In this document: positions 16,791 to 26,223 of the stretch, piece by piece | Layout: every line of letters starts with the position of its first letter | How positions within the stretch are numbered: position 1 is the stretch's first letter | Source of the DNA: Chitinophaga nivalis | GTDB taxonomy: Bacteria > Bacteroidota > Bacteroidia > Chitinophagales > Chitinophagaceae | Assembly (NCBI RefSeq): GCF_025989125.1 | Contig: NZ_JAPDNR010000001.1 | Location: forward strand, 8,501,698-8,565,697 | Reading direction: 5' to 3' | DNA length: 64,000 nucleotides | The notes under the pieces: model-generated | Databases searched by the model: none | What the model saw: only the letters and a program-made list of their open reading frames with translations | What the model was told of the DNA's origin: nothing | Translations under genes and position numbers: made by a program

Positions 16791-19700
16791 TTAAAATGAA
16801 ACATTCAGGTTAAAGCCAAAGCTACGTGTGGTCGGGATTTGCAAGGTTTCCAATCCCTGACCATTACCGGTATTGAAAGCCGTTTCCGGATCAATATTGG
16901 GCGTATTGCGTTGCAGGTATCCCAGGTTTCTGGCCACCAGTGTGATATTCACGGATTGCAACCGCCATCTGTTTACCAGGGAAGCCGGTAAGGTATAACC
17001 CAGCCTGATTTCCCGCAGTTTGATATAAGAGGCATCGAACACACTGCTTTCATTCAGGTTGCTGTTGTATACACTTTTATAATAGGTGGCTGCCGGCAGA
17101 ATAGCGGTATTCTTTTTACCGTCTGCTGTATAGCCATCAAAGATGATCCCATCGTGATAGACCGCAGATCCATCCGGTGCGGCTGCACTATGATCCGGCA
17201 GCTGAATATGCTGCCCGCCGCTTTTGTAATAAGGTAATCCGCCATTTTCGGCATCCCGCCCGGGCAGTGAAGTTGCCAACACCCCGGTAGAATTACCGGT
17301 TGCATTGGTACCAGACCACATGGATCCACCCTGCCGGGTATCTATCAGTACACTGAGGTTAAAACCTTTGAACGCAAAGCTGTTATTAATGCTTCCTGTC
17401 CATTTAGGTGTGTAGTAGCCCAGTACTTTTTTATTGGGATCAATAGCCGGCGTACCATTCGCGTTCACCAGTATACGGTTCTGATCATCCCGCAGGTAGG
17501 CCTGTCCGTACAACGCGCCGTACTGCATCCCTTTTCCGGCAATCACCTGTATGTTACCGGAACTACCCAGTACATAGTTATTCAGGAACCCTTCTTTATC
17601 CAATTCCACAACTTTACTGACATTCTTTGCATAATTCACATTTACATCCCAGCGAAAACCGGAACGCGTGGATACCGGTGTTACACCCAGCATCACCTCC
17701 ACGCCGTGGTTATTGATTTCACCTGCATTGAGCAGTTTTTTCAGGTAACCGGTTGTAGGACTTACATCGGCCAACAAGATCTGGTTACGGCTGTTGGAGT
17801 TATAATAGGTTACATCCAGCCGGGCACGGTTATCAAAGAATCCGGCTTCCACCCCTACCTCTGTAGCCGTAGTGATTTCCGGTTTCAGGTCTTTTTTCAG
17901 GTATTTATCCGAGACGGTTAACTGGGGCAATGCGCCAAACGGCTGATTAAACGGATAGGTATTGATCAGTTGATAAGGATCCGTGTCTTTACCCACCTGT
18001 GCCCATCCTCCCCGGAGTTTCAGCATAGTCAGCACGTTGCTTTGCAGGTGCAGCGCTTCTGATAACACGAGGCTGGCATTCACAGAAGGATAGAAATAGG
18101 AATTGTTTTCCGGCGGCAAAGTAGACGACCAATCGTTACGCGCCGTAGCGTTGATAAACGCAAAATTCCGGTAAGCCAGCTGGGCGGACCCGAAGGCACT
18201 GTATACTTTTTGTTTGGTGAATACATTGTAGGAAACGGCCGGATCGCGGTAGTTGTTTAAGGTATACACATCCTTTACCGCCAGCCGGGTTGCCTGCTGA
18301 TAATTCTGTTCGTACTGATTGGTACGTACGTTTCCGCCCGCCAGCACTTCCAGGTCAAACCCATTTCCTAATTTTCGTTTAGCATTCAGCGTTAGTTCGC
18401 CGTTGGTTTCACTTATGCCGTAGGCATCTTCCGTATAAGATCCGAATGGTGTACCATTGGTATAATAGGCCACTTTATATTTACGGCGATCCTGGTAGTA
18501 GTCGGTACCCACACGCACGCCGGCGGTCAGCCAATCGGTAATTTCATAAGACAGCCGGGCATTGCCCAGCAACCGGTTACGCAACAGCCCTACCGTATTT
18601 TCATGTTGAATCCAGTAAGGATTGCTATAATAACTGTGGTTCCAGTTGTAATCTGTACCATCCGCATTTTTATAATCTTTCAGGCGGCTTACATCTACCT
18701 GCCGGCCAAACCAGATAAACTGCAGGGTAACACTGTTCCCCCGTTTGCCGTCTACACCGGGCAGATTATCTGCCTCGCTGCGTACATAGCTGGCATAGGT
18801 GCTCAGTGTGAGCTTTGGTGCAATCCGGAAAGTATTGCTGGCTGTAAAGGTATTGCGGGAAATGCCGGTGTTGGGCAGAATACCGGTTTGCCGGGTATTG
18901 TTGTAAGAAAAGCGGTAATCTATTTTTTCGCTGGTACCACCTACCGAGATGCCGTTGTTGAGCGTACGTCCGGTGACATAAAAGTTTTTAACATTATCGG
19001 GATGTGGTACAAACGGGACTGGTTCACCATTGGAAAAAAACTGTGGAATCAGGCGCCCATCCATCTTAGGGCCCCAGCTTTCATCGACGCCATCGTTGAT
19101 GCCGCCGCCTTTTCCGTCTTTATAGGAAAACTGGCCACCGCTACCCTGTCCGTATACATTCTGGAAATCGGGCAATATCAGTACTTTTTCCCAGGTAGCG
19201 CCGGAGGTAACGGTAACGCCTAAACCGCCTTTGGTATCCTTACCTGTTTTTGTTTTAATGAGAATTACACCGCTGGAGGCACGGGAACCATAGAGCGCTG
19301 CGGCATTGGGTCCTTTCAGGACACTGATGGCCGCTATATCATCCGGATTAATATCTGAGATCGCATTGGCAAAATCACGACCGGTACCAATACCTAACTG
19401 GCTGTTATCGACCGGCACCCCATCCAGTACAAACAAGGGCTGGTTGTTGCCCGCAATGGAGGTTTCGCCCCGTATCACAATACGGGAAGATCCCATATTA
19501 CCCTGGCTGTTGGTTACCTGCACGCCGGCTATCTTTCCGGACAGCGCATTAACGAGGTTGGTTTCCTTTGCTTCGGAAATGTCTTTTGATTTTAACTCCT
19601 GTACAGCATAGCCCAGGGATTTTTTTTCACGGGAGATGCCTAACGCGGTCACCACTACTTCCTGGAGTTTGCTGTTACTGTTGTTGAGCGCAATGTTGAT

Positions 19701-19973
19701 GGTATGACTGCCGGTCACCGGTACCAGTACGGATTCGAAGCCCAGGAAGGATACCTGCAGGGTATCTTTCACCTGTGCTGTAATCACATATTTACCATCC
19801 GCATCTGATTGGGTACCCCTGGTGCTACCCTTCACCTGTATAACGGCACCGGGTATACGCTGTGCATCTGTACGGGAAGTAATTACCCCACTCACACGAA
19901 TTTCCTGAGCAATGCCCTGTTGTGCCCACAGTAATGCGGTCAACAGGCATAAGCGCCTTTTAACATGGTTCAT
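16791..19973 (-). CDS. SusC-like TonB-dependent transporter, second locus
   Basis: 1060 residues. Signal peptide MNHVKRRLCLLTALLWAQQGIAQ, carboxypeptidase-regulatory-like domain (RIPGAVIQVKGSTRGTQSDA), TonB-box region LQEVVVTALG, plug (IVIRGETSIAGNNQPLFVLD, DISVLKGPNAAALYG-like segment) and a large barrel ending FGFNLNVSF. It imports a ligand delivered by the SusD partner, using TonB energy. The upstream 292-nt region contains the second copy of the 27-bp palindrome about 130 nt before the start, and an AT-rich promoter. No Cys-rich leader was found here, unlike the first locus. Confidence 0.94.
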   Translation of the reverse strand: MNHVKRRLCLLTALLWAQQGIAQEIRVSGVITSRTDAQRIPGAVIQVKGSTRGTQSDADGKYVITAQVKDTLQVSFLGFESVLVPVTGSHTINIALNNSNSKLQEVVVTALGISREKKSLGYAVQELKSKDISEAKETNLVNALSGKIAGVQVTNSQGNMGSSRIVIRGETSIAGNNQPLFVLDGVPVDNSQLGIGTGRDFANAISDINPDDIAAISVLKGPNAAALYGSRASSGVILIKTKTGKDTKGGLGVTVTSGATWEKVLILPDFQNVYGQGSGGQFSYKDGKGGGINDGVDESWGPKMDGRLIPQFFSNGEPVPFVPHPDNVKNFYVTGRTLNNGISVGGTSEKIDYRFSYNNTRQTGILPNTGISRNTFTASNTFRIAPKLTLSTYASYVRSEADNLPGVDGKRGNSVTLQFIWFGRQVDVSRLKDYKNADGTDYNWNHSYYSNPYWIQHENTVGLLRNRLLGNARLSYEITDWLTAGVRVGTDYYQDRRKYKVAYYTNGTPFGSYTEDAYGISETNGELTLNAKRKLGNGFDLEVLAGGNVRTNQYEQNYQQATRLAVKDVYTLNNYRDPAVSYNVFTKQKVYSAFGSAQLAYRNFAFINATARNDWSSTLPPENNSYFYPSVNASLVLSEALHLQSNVLTMLKLRGGWAQVGKDTDPYQLINTYPFNQPFGALPQLTVSDKYLKKDLKPEITTATEVGVEAGFFDNRARLDVTYYNSNSRNQILLADVSPTTGYLKKLLNAGEINNHGVEVMLGVTPVSTRSGFRWDVNVNYAKNVSKVVELDKEGFLNNYVLGSSGNIQVIAGKGMQYGALYGQAYLRDDQNRILVNANGTPAIDPNKKVLGYYTPKWTGSINNSFAFKGFNLSVLIDTRQGGSMWSGTNATGNSTGVLATSLPGRDAENGGLPYYKSGGQHIQLPDHSAAAPDGSAVYHDGIIFDGYTADGKKNTAILPAATYYKSVYNSNLNESSVFDASYIKLREIRLGYTLPASLVNRWRLQSVNITLVARNLGYLQRNTPNIDPETAFNTGNGQGLETLQIPTTRSFGFNLNVSF

Positions 19974-20102
19974 GCTACGTTGTTAATTTATTGATTGATG
20001 TTGATTGTTGCGGAGACTAATTTTTCCTTTACAATTGATTCTGGCTTTACATATTCAGGTGTATGACGACTAACGTTGCGGGGGTAAAAATAATACAGAA
20101 AG

Positions 20103-20129
20103 ATTAATCTACAAAATTAATAGACTAAT
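20103..20129. promoter_or_regulatory. 27-bp palindromic operator candidate, copy 2
   Basis: Half-sites TAATCTAC and TAGACTAAT; its reverse complement matches copy 1 at 9999-10025 at 22 of 27 positions. Lies about 130 nt upstream of the second susC, followed on the minus strand by TATTATTTTTAC, a possible -7 region. Confidence 0.6.
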
Positions 20130-20265
20130 GATTGTGGAATAAAAAATAATACTTCAGGCAGGACGTATTTCCCCTGGAACGGCGCAAAGGAAGATTGTTT
20201 TCCCGCTCCGGCGAAATACGTCCTGGTTGGGCTGATGGTAATGACAGCGGATAGTCAGGTGCTGA

Positions 20266-20655
20266 TTATTTATTCAGTAGCTTTTTTACTTCCTGCCTGC
20301 AGGCTTCAAAGTTTTCCCAGATGAGGCGATCCTGGCAAACCGTCCCTTTGTATTTAAAAGCTACTTTGTTTTTACGTAACACCACCTGGTAATATTCCGG
20401 TGCTTCGGGAGAGTTTTCCCAGGTTACTTTCCCATTTTCATCTATTCCTCCGGCGAGTTTGTCTTCAATCAGGCCGAAAACCTTTTTGCGCATATTCTCC
20501 GGGAAGTCGTAACTGTCGTCTGTTTTTACCAGGCAGGTGCTGTCTTTTACAGGAAGGGATACCGGGGTGTTGGCGACAGCCTTGTACTGTGATATACACA
20601 GGTACATGCAACCGGCTGCCAATAGCAGGAAAGGGGATTTGTATGCTCTATTCAT
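20266..20655 (-). CDS. Hypothetical secreted protein
   Basis: 129 residues with an N-terminal hydrophobic segment (SPFLLLAAGCMYLCISQY) that serves as signal peptide or anchor. The mature part contains paired Cys residues (DSTCLV, GTVCQDR, FEACRQE) and ends in a charged helix EACRQEVKKLLNK. No domain is recognised. It is flanked by the second SusC operon (290 nt upstream) and an amidase gene in the same orientation but with about 200 nt between them, so it is probably transcribed alone. Confidence 0.72.
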   Translation of the reverse strand: MNRAYKSPFLLLAAGCMYLCISQYKAVANTPVSLPVKDSTCLVKTDDSYDFPENMRKKVFGLIEDKLAGGIDENGKVTWENSPEAPEYYQVVLRKNKVAFKYKGTVCQDRLIWENFEACRQEVKKLLNK

Positions 20656-20849
20656 AGTACTGATAAATTGTTATAAACGGGTGAATAGGAATTACAACTA
20701 TATAAGGGTTGTCTGGTCGATGCTGGTTCTTTGATTTTGGTATTGGTATCTGCAACTTATTATTAAAATACTCTATTTATCTCATACTACAAAATAAACT
20801 ACCGGGGTATACGAACGCGGGGTTAAGCTGTGGGGGAAATGCAGGGGTA

Positions 20850-21683
20850 CTATTGGTACCGCTGCATTACATTGAATAATATTTTGCGGCCACTTTCCGT
20901 CATACCCGGCAGGGAATCCTGCGGCATAAAGTGGCGTTTGAAGGCTTTTAAAGCAGCGGTGCTGTCTTTGATATCATAGCCGATAATACGGAGTGCCTGT
21001 AGCTGGTTAAACGGAGACGGCACTACGGTATTTGTGGTATCGGTATACCATAGCCCAAAACCTTTTCCAGCCAGCTGTTGCCAGGGAAACCACGCACTGG
21101 GGTCTACCTTCCGGCCTGGTGCAATGTCGCCATGTCCGACGAAATTAGCGGCGGGAATATTATACCGGAGTTTCAGGGTATCCAGCAAAATAAGGAGGCT
21201 ATTGATCTGGGCGGGTGCGAAGGGTTCCAAACCATTATTGTCCAACTCGATGCCGATGGAAGAAGAATTAATATCGGTTACGCCGCCCCATTTGGCTACG
21301 CCGCCATGCCAGGCACGCAGGTAATCATTCAGCATGTGGTGGATCATTCCATCGCGACAGATGACATAATGTGCACTCACCTGCGTAGGTTGCATGGTAA
21401 ACGTTTTCAGCGTTTGTGCGCAGGAGTCCTGCGCAGTATGGTGGATAATCACCATATTGGGTTTACGCATATTGAAATTAACGGTACCGACCCACCAGGG
21501 CGGCAGTACACCGCCTGTGCCTGCAATATTACCGGGTTGCTGCTGCAACGTTTTTGCATAAGCTTTTGCCTGTTGGCGGTATACTTTATTCGAGGATGCA
21601 TAAGGGTTCCGGGCACAATAGGAGCACAAACAAATCAGGGCCAGCAACCCGGCGGATTTTACAAGGTGTTGTATTGCTTTCAT
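20850..21683 (-). CDS. N-acetylmuramoyl-L-alanine amidase (Amidase_2), exported
   Basis: 277 residues with a hydrophobic signal (LLALICLCSYC, possible lipobox Cys20 or Cys23). The Amidase_2/AmpD fold is clear: MVIIHHTA (Zn-binding His81), SAHYVICRDG, IGIELDNNG (catalytic-type Glu146), VGHGDIAPGRKVDPSAWFPW (His184, Asp194 for Zn). Such enzymes cleave the MurNAc-L-Ala bond of peptidoglycan fragments, here in the periplasm, as in AmiD-type recycling or remodelling. It is divergent from the lipid acyltransferase gene across 154 nt. Confidence 0.93.
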   Translation of the reverse strand: MKAIQHLVKSAGLLALICLCSYCARNPYASSNKVYRQQAKAYAKTLQQQPGNIAGTGGVLPPWWVGTVNFNMRKPNMVIIHHTAQDSCAQTLKTFTMQPTQVSAHYVICRDGMIHHMLNDYLRAWHGGVAKWGGVTDINSSSIGIELDNNGLEPFAPAQINSLLILLDTLKLRYNIPAANFVGHGDIAPGRKVDPSAWFPWQQLAGKGFGLWYTDTTNTVVPSPFNQLQALRIIGYDIKDSTAALKAFKRHFMPQDSLPGMTESGRKILFNVMQRYQ

Positions 21684-21837
21684 TTATATCTGTTAAAGTT
21701 TACAAAACACTATTTATAAAGATACTAAATGTCGGGCTCCTTCGTTTTTTAACTGATACTATGAGAAATGTTTACTAAATCTTATATTTACATTTTCATT
21801 AATGCTTTTTCGGGGTTTTTAAAAAACGTGTACAACA

Positions 21838-22719
21838 TTGTCTTCAATTGCCTACTACCTGTTGCTGCCTGTTATATATGCGGTTTCGCTATTACCTTTT
21901 CGTGTTTTATACTTTCTGTCTGATGCTGTTTATGTTTTTTTATATTACGTATTAGGCTATCGTAAAAAAGTGGTACTGGACAATCTCCGTCGCTCCTTTC
22001 CCGAAAAAAGTGAAAAAGAAATTAACCGTATCTGTAAAGATTTTTATCATTATCTCTGCGATCTCTTTCTGGAAACTTTTAAGACGCTTACCATCAGCAG
22101 GGATGCCATGGTAAAACATTGCCGTTTTACGCCCGATACCGTTGCCTTATTTGACCGGCTGGCCGCCGACAAAAAAAGCGTGGTATTGGTCATGGGCCAC
22201 AAAGGTAACTGGGAATGGGCCGGCAACACTTTCAGTATTCTGTGTAAACAGCAGTTGTATGTTATTTATCATCCGCTGGCCAATAAGCACTTCAATGGAT
22301 TTATGTACCGTATGCGTACCCGCTTTGGCACCAAACTGATTGCCATGCAGGATACTTTCCGCGACATGGTACAAAACCGGGGAGAGGTAAATGCCACTGC
22401 TTTTATTGCAGACCAGGCGCCACAGCCGAAAACGGCCCAGTGGCTTACTTTTTTACACCAGGACACCCCTGTTTTTAAAGGAACAGAAAAAATAGCCCAG
22501 AAAATGAATTACCCCGTGGTATATGTGACGGTACAACGGGAAAAACGTGGATACTATGCCGTATCAGCAGAAATATTAACCGCTACACCTGCCGGTGAAA
22601 AAGACGGAGATATCACTGCAGCGCATACCCGTAAACTTGAGGAAGATATTCTGGCACAACCGGCGACCTGGCTTTGGTCGCACAAAAGATGGAAGCACAA
22701 ACGGGCGACCCATATTTAA
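21838..22719 (+). CDS. Lysophospholipid/lipid A acyltransferase (LpxL/HtrB family)
   Basis: 293 residues. N-terminal membrane helix (AYYLLLPVIYAVSLLPFRVLY), then VVLDNLRRSFPEKSEKEI typical of the family and the acyltransferase motif VMGHKGNWEWAG (HxxxxE). Members transfer acyl chains to lipid A precursors or to ornithine/glycine lipids at the inner membrane. The frame has no ATG near its 5' end and an in-frame stop 18 nt upstream, so the TTG at 21838 is the likely start; family N-termini begin at this SSIAYYLL segment. The desaturase-family gene follows 43 nt later in a probable operon. Confidence 0.9.
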   Translation: MSSIAYYLLLPVIYAVSLLPFRVLYFLSDAVYVFLYYVLGYRKKVVLDNLRRSFPEKSEKEINRICKDFYHYLCDLFLETFKTLTISRDAMVKHCRFTPDTVALFDRLAADKKSVVLVMGHKGNWEWAGNTFSILCKQQLYVIYHPLANKHFNGFMYRMRTRFGTKLIAMQDTFRDMVQNRGEVNATAFIADQAPQPKTAQWLTFLHQDTPVFKGTEKIAQKMNYPVVYVTVQREKRGYYAVSAEILTATPAGEKDGDITAAHTRKLEEDILAQPATWLWSHKRWKHKRATHI

Positions 22720-22762
22720 TTCCGATTCATCAATAATAAAAAAAAGAACAGATCCTACAACT

Positions 22763-23797
22763 ATGCTGGAAGGTAAAGAACTGATACTTGCTACCAAGCC
22801 CTATGCCTGCGAGAAGAGATTTAAAAGCTGGCTGTATGCTTTATCAACATTATTACTGCTGATTTTATCATCCTGTGCGGCCCTGCTGGCGCCTTATCTG
22901 GCGCTACGGCTATTTTTCAGTATGTTAACCGGTCTGTTAATTGTACGGATGTTCGTTATATATCACGATCATCAACACCATGCTATTTTACACCGTTCCC
23001 GGCTGGCCGATGCGATCATGACTGCCTTTGGCATTTATGTACTGGCACCAAGCAGCATCTGGAAACGTTCCCATGACTATCATCATAAACATAATTCCAA
23101 GCTTTTCAGTGCCAGTATTGGCTCCTATCCGATTCTCACCCGTAAGAAATTCAATAGTATCACTCCCGCAGAACGGCGTACCTACCTTTTCAGCCGGCAT
23201 CCGGTGACAATTGCCGCCGGTTATTTGTCGATGTTTATGATTGGTATGTGCGTGCAATCCTTTCTGAGCAGTCCCCGTAAACACCTGGATTCCCTGCTGG
23301 CCCTGATCATACACCTTGGCGGCAGTGCTGCCATCTGGTATTTCCTGGGTTGGGAAAGCTGGTTGCTCCTGATTCTGATTCCCTTCACGATTGCCTGTGG
23401 CCTGGGAGCTTACCTTTTTTATGCCCAGCACAATTTTCCCGGTGTGACGTTCAATGTCAATGAAGAATGGTGCTACGATAAAGCAGCACTGCTTTCTTCC
23501 AGCTTCATGCAAATGAATCCGGTTATGCAGTGGTTTACCGGCAATATCGGCTACCATCATATTCACCACCTGAATGCGCGTATTCCTTTCTATCGCCTGC
23601 CGGAAGTAATGCAGGAGATTCCGCGGCTGCAGGACGCCAAAGTCACCTCTCTACGTTTTCGGGATATCTGCGCCTGCTTCCGCCTGAAAGTATGGGATCC
23701 TGAGCTGAACAGGATGATCAGTCTGAAAGAAATCCGTTCCCTTAATATTACGACAACGGTAAAGATGAAGCCTGATCCTGCAATAGCTGCCGGATAA
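22763..23797 (+). CDS. Membrane fatty acid desaturase family protein
   Basis: 344 residues with four to six transmembrane helices and the three His boxes of membrane desaturases: HDHQHH (68-73), HDYHHKH (104-110) and GYHHIHHLN near residue 260. These bind a di-iron centre that introduces a double bond or hydroxyl in acyl chains. The start at 22763 is used because the longer open frame runs back into the acyltransferase gene. Co-transcribed with the acyltransferase. Its last 50 nt overlap the 3' end of the convergent DJ-1-like gene. Confidence 0.9.
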   Translation: MLEGKELILATKPYACEKRFKSWLYALSTLLLLILSSCAALLAPYLALRLFFSMLTGLLIVRMFVIYHDHQHHAILHRSRLADAIMTAFGIYVLAPSSIWKRSHDYHHKHNSKLFSASIGSYPILTRKKFNSITPAERRTYLFSRHPVTIAAGYLSMFMIGMCVQSFLSSPRKHLDSLLALIIHLGGSAAIWYFLGWESWLLLILIPFTIACGLGAYLFYAQHNFPGVTFNVNEEWCYDKAALLSSSFMQMNPVMQWFTGNIGYHHIHHLNARIPFYRLPEVMQEIPRLQDAKVTSLRFRDICACFRLKVWDPELNRMISLKEIRSLNITTTVKMKPDPAIAAG

Positions 23798-24449
23798 TCT
23801 TCGTTCTTGTTTCCTTCATAAACCGGGTATCTTCTTTTACTTTTTGCAACACCGGAATACCGGCTGTTTTGGGAGAACCTGCGTTAAATGGTGGCGCTGG
23901 TGCATATTCCAGCTGCAGCTGAATGGTTTTAGCCATTTCTGCTCCTCCGATGAGGGCTATCAGGGATAATCCGAAATCAATGCCGGCGGTAATGCCGCCG
24001 CCTGTGATCCGGTTACGATCCCGGACAATTCTTTCTGTCACTGTTTCTACGCCAAACATTTCCAACAGGTCGAGGGAACGCCAATGTGTAGTGGCTTTGT
24101 AGCCCTGCAGCAGACCTGCCGCTGCCAATACCAGCGAGCCGGTACAAACGGCGGTGATATAACGGGCACCGGCTGCCTGGTTGCGCAGAAATCCAAGTAC
24201 CGCCTGATTAGTAAGTAAGGTATTGATTCCTCTGCCACCTGGCACAAACAGGATATCCAGCTGCGGACAATCCGCCATAGCAATGTTGGGCTGCACAGTG
24301 AGACCACCTTCGGCTTTAATGGGGTCTGTGGTTTCACCAATCACCAGTACTTCAAAACAGGAAGCTTTGACGAAACATTCATAGGGGCCGGTAAAATCGA
24401 GGATAGTTAATTCGGGGAATAGGAACATACCTACTTTGAGCTTACGCAT
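23748..24449 (-). CDS. DJ-1/PfpI family protein (isonitrile hydratase-like)
   Basis: 233 residues with the DJ-1/PfpI fold: KVGMFLFPELTILDFTGPYE at the N-terminus, LDILFVPGGRG, and the nucleophile elbow AVCTGSLVLAAAGLL with the reactive Cys near residue 102. Length and motifs match isonitrile (cyclohexyl isocyanide) hydratases and GATase1-like domains of AraC-type regulators; no DNA-binding domain is present, so it is an enzyme-type member. Its substrate is not determined. The 3' end overlaps the desaturase gene tail to tail by 50 nt. The aldo/keto reductase upstream is in the same direction with 50 nt between. Confidence 0.88.
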   Translation of the reverse strand: MRKLKVGMFLFPELTILDFTGPYECFVKASCFEVLVIGETTDPIKAEGGLTVQPNIAMADCPQLDILFVPGGRGINTLLTNQAVLGFLRNQAAGARYITAVCTGSLVLAAAGLLQGYKATTHWRSLDLLEMFGVETVTERIVRDRNRITGGGITAGIDFGLSLIALIGGAEMAKTIQLQLEYAPAPPFNAGSPKTAGIPVLQKVKEDTRFMKETRTKIIRQLLQDQASSLPLS

Positions 24450-24499
24450 AAACTGGGTTTTAACACGGTATAAAAATAATCAAATTGGCTGCAGGTAAT

Positions 24500-25396
24500 C
24501 TACCGATGCTGCTCATATTTGTTGGGAGGTAACACCTGTTGTAATAACTGTCTTTCTTCCGGTTGCAAGGCCGGGGACTGCACGGTTTGCATAATATCTT
24601 CCAGCTGGGCGGGCGTACGTATACCTACCACGGCAGCGGTCACTGCCTGATGCTGCAGTACATAGCGCAGGGCGGTCTGGGCCCGCTCCCGCTCTACACT
24701 TGATAATTTTGCAACGGCAGCGGCGGCAGCGGCTACTGCTTCCTGGCTATAGCTCAGATACGGTGCTGCCGGTTTGTTGACCAGTAGTCCGCTAGCCAGA
24801 CTACCTCTCGTCAGCACACCGATATTGTTCCGCTGCAACATAGCCAGACAGGCCTCTTCCGGCCGGCGGTCCAACAGACTGTACTGCATCATTACACTTA
24901 CAATATTGGACCGTTCAATATACGCACGGATCACATTGGGACGTATGGAGGAAATACCATAATACCTGATTTTCCCTTGCTGTTTCAATGTTTCAAAAGC
25001 GGCAATTGTTTCATCTATGGGGTCATCTATTGTGCCTCCATGCAGTTGGTACAGGTCTATATAATCTGTCTGTAACCGTTTCAGGCTTTCTTCCACTGCT
25101 GAAAGTATATATTTTTTGCCAGGATTCCAATCCCAGCCACTACCATCTTTTTTCCACTGATTACCCACTTTGGTGGCAATAATTACAGATTGTCTTTTTC
25201 CCAGGAGGGCCTTGCCTAAAGTTGTTTCATTCTGTCCGTGTTCATACAGATCTGCCGTATCAAAAAAATTGATACCGTGGGCGATCGCCTGCGCGATCAG
25301 GCGTTCATTGGCGTCATCTTCTTTTCCCAGCGACATACAACCAAAGGCGATTTCACTGACTGGCAGGGTAGAATTACCCAATAAATGATATTGCAT
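24500..25396 (-). CDS. Aldo/keto reductase
   Basis: 298-residue NADPH-dependent TIM-barrel reductase. Motifs are HGINFFDTADLYEHGQNET (catalytic Asp and Tyr), VIIATKVG (Lys), DLYQLHGG (His), and the C-terminal nucleotide region AAVVGIRTPAQLEDI. The start is set at MQYHLLG (25396), as the family begins there. Acts in the cytoplasm on carbonyls; the physiological substrate is unknown. Probably co-transcribed with the DJ-1-like gene, both of which fit detoxification of reactive carbonyls or related compounds, an inference from neighbourhood only. Confidence 0.93.
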   Translation of the reverse strand: MQYHLLGNSTLPVSEIAFGCMSLGKEDDANERLIAQAIAHGINFFDTADLYEHGQNETTLGKALLGKRQSVIIATKVGNQWKKDGSGWDWNPGKKYILSAVEESLKRLQTDYIDLYQLHGGTIDDPIDETIAAFETLKQQGKIRYYGISSIRPNVIRAYIERSNIVSVMMQYSLLDRRPEEACLAMLQRNNIGVLTRGSLASGLLVNKPAAPYLSYSQEAVAAAAAAVAKLSSVERERAQTALRYVLQHQAVTAAVVGIRTPAQLEDIMQTVQSPALQPEERQLLQQVLPPNKYEQHR

Positions 25397-25571
25397 AAAT
25401 AACAAACGGGTTTATACATTAAGGCGATATAGTGACAGGCAGCCTAGCGTATGATTCCGTTACCGACTACTTTTTTCGCAGGTTGAATATACATACATTT
25501 TTCATCCGATGGTATCCGGTTTTCCGTATGGTATTATTCAACAGGGAGAAAAACGGGGAGATTTAAATAAT

Positions 25572-26223
25572 AGGGCCGTCTGGATAAACAGCCCTGTAGA
25601 TTGTCCGTTTTCACCCTAAATCGTATATTTTACAAAAACATAATCCTGGTTTCCGGTATCATGTTATCTATTTGCTTTCCTGCGAGGCGGCTTTTTTTCC
25701 GGCGCTGGTCTGCTACGCTTCCCCCCGATATCCTATCTGACCTATTTATAAAAAAAGGGACCATCTAGACAAATAGTCCCGCGTGTTACCAGTCTATAGT
25801 TGCACTTATGAAAAAGCCGCTCTTTTATGATGAAGCTGCCTAAACAGCCGGTATCTTTTTATAAACCGGGACTGTCTGGAAAAACGGTCCCTTTATACCT
25901 GCATCTTACACAGTACGCGCCTGACTGAGGAATACCAGGCACTGTGAGGTTTTAACATATGGCACGAATCAATTTCTTTTATGTAGACAATAGGCATGAT
26001 TGCTCCTGCATATTGGATATTTTCCGATAACAGACCGCCTGGAAAGGCGGTCCTGGACCTTCACTTTGCTATGTTGCATTCCAAAGAATATATATTACCG
26101 GATTACGGTAGCTGTTTTAAAGTGGAACTGCCTGGAAAGGCAGTTCCTTCAGCTAACTTTGTAAATCCATGTAACTAGAGTCTTGTTAGTTTCTTTAAAA
26201 CGGACCGCCTGGAAAAACAGTCC
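25572..26223. repeat. array of six 24-nt hairpins with conserved loop
   Basis: Copies at 25572-25595, 25757-25780, 25868-25891, 26031-26054, 26124-26147 and 26202-26223. Each is an imperfect palindrome with core YCTGGAWARR. The arms differ but pair in each copy (for example GGAACTGCC with GGCAGTTCC; GACCGCC with GGCGGTC; GGGAC with GTCCC), and in four of them the apex is GGAA, a GNRA-type tetraloop. Degenerate relatives lie at about 25834-25847 and 27161-27182. Spacing is irregular (about 80-190 nt). Covarying arms point to RNA or DNA hairpins under constraint; function unknown. Confidence 0.7.

Noticed and set aside
20103..20129. Cys-rich leader ORF near the second SusCD operon
   Set aside because: The 130 nt before the second susC contain no Cys-ending frame.
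22595..22762. Upstream extension of the desaturase gene
   Set aside because: It overlaps the acyltransferase coding sequence in another frame and lacks similarity to desaturases.
25996..26178. 60-codon frame spanning two hairpins (PPGKAV and LPGKAV repeated)
   Set aside because: The repeated peptide simply reflects the hairpin core read in the same frame; arms covary as structure, not as protein.
25572..26223. CRISPR array
   Set aside because: Repeats are palindromic with changing arms and irregular spacers (about 55-160 nt); no cas genes are present.
25572..26223. Integron attC sites
   Set aside because: No GTTRRRY core sites and no integrase; inter-hairpin DNA carries no cassette ORFs.
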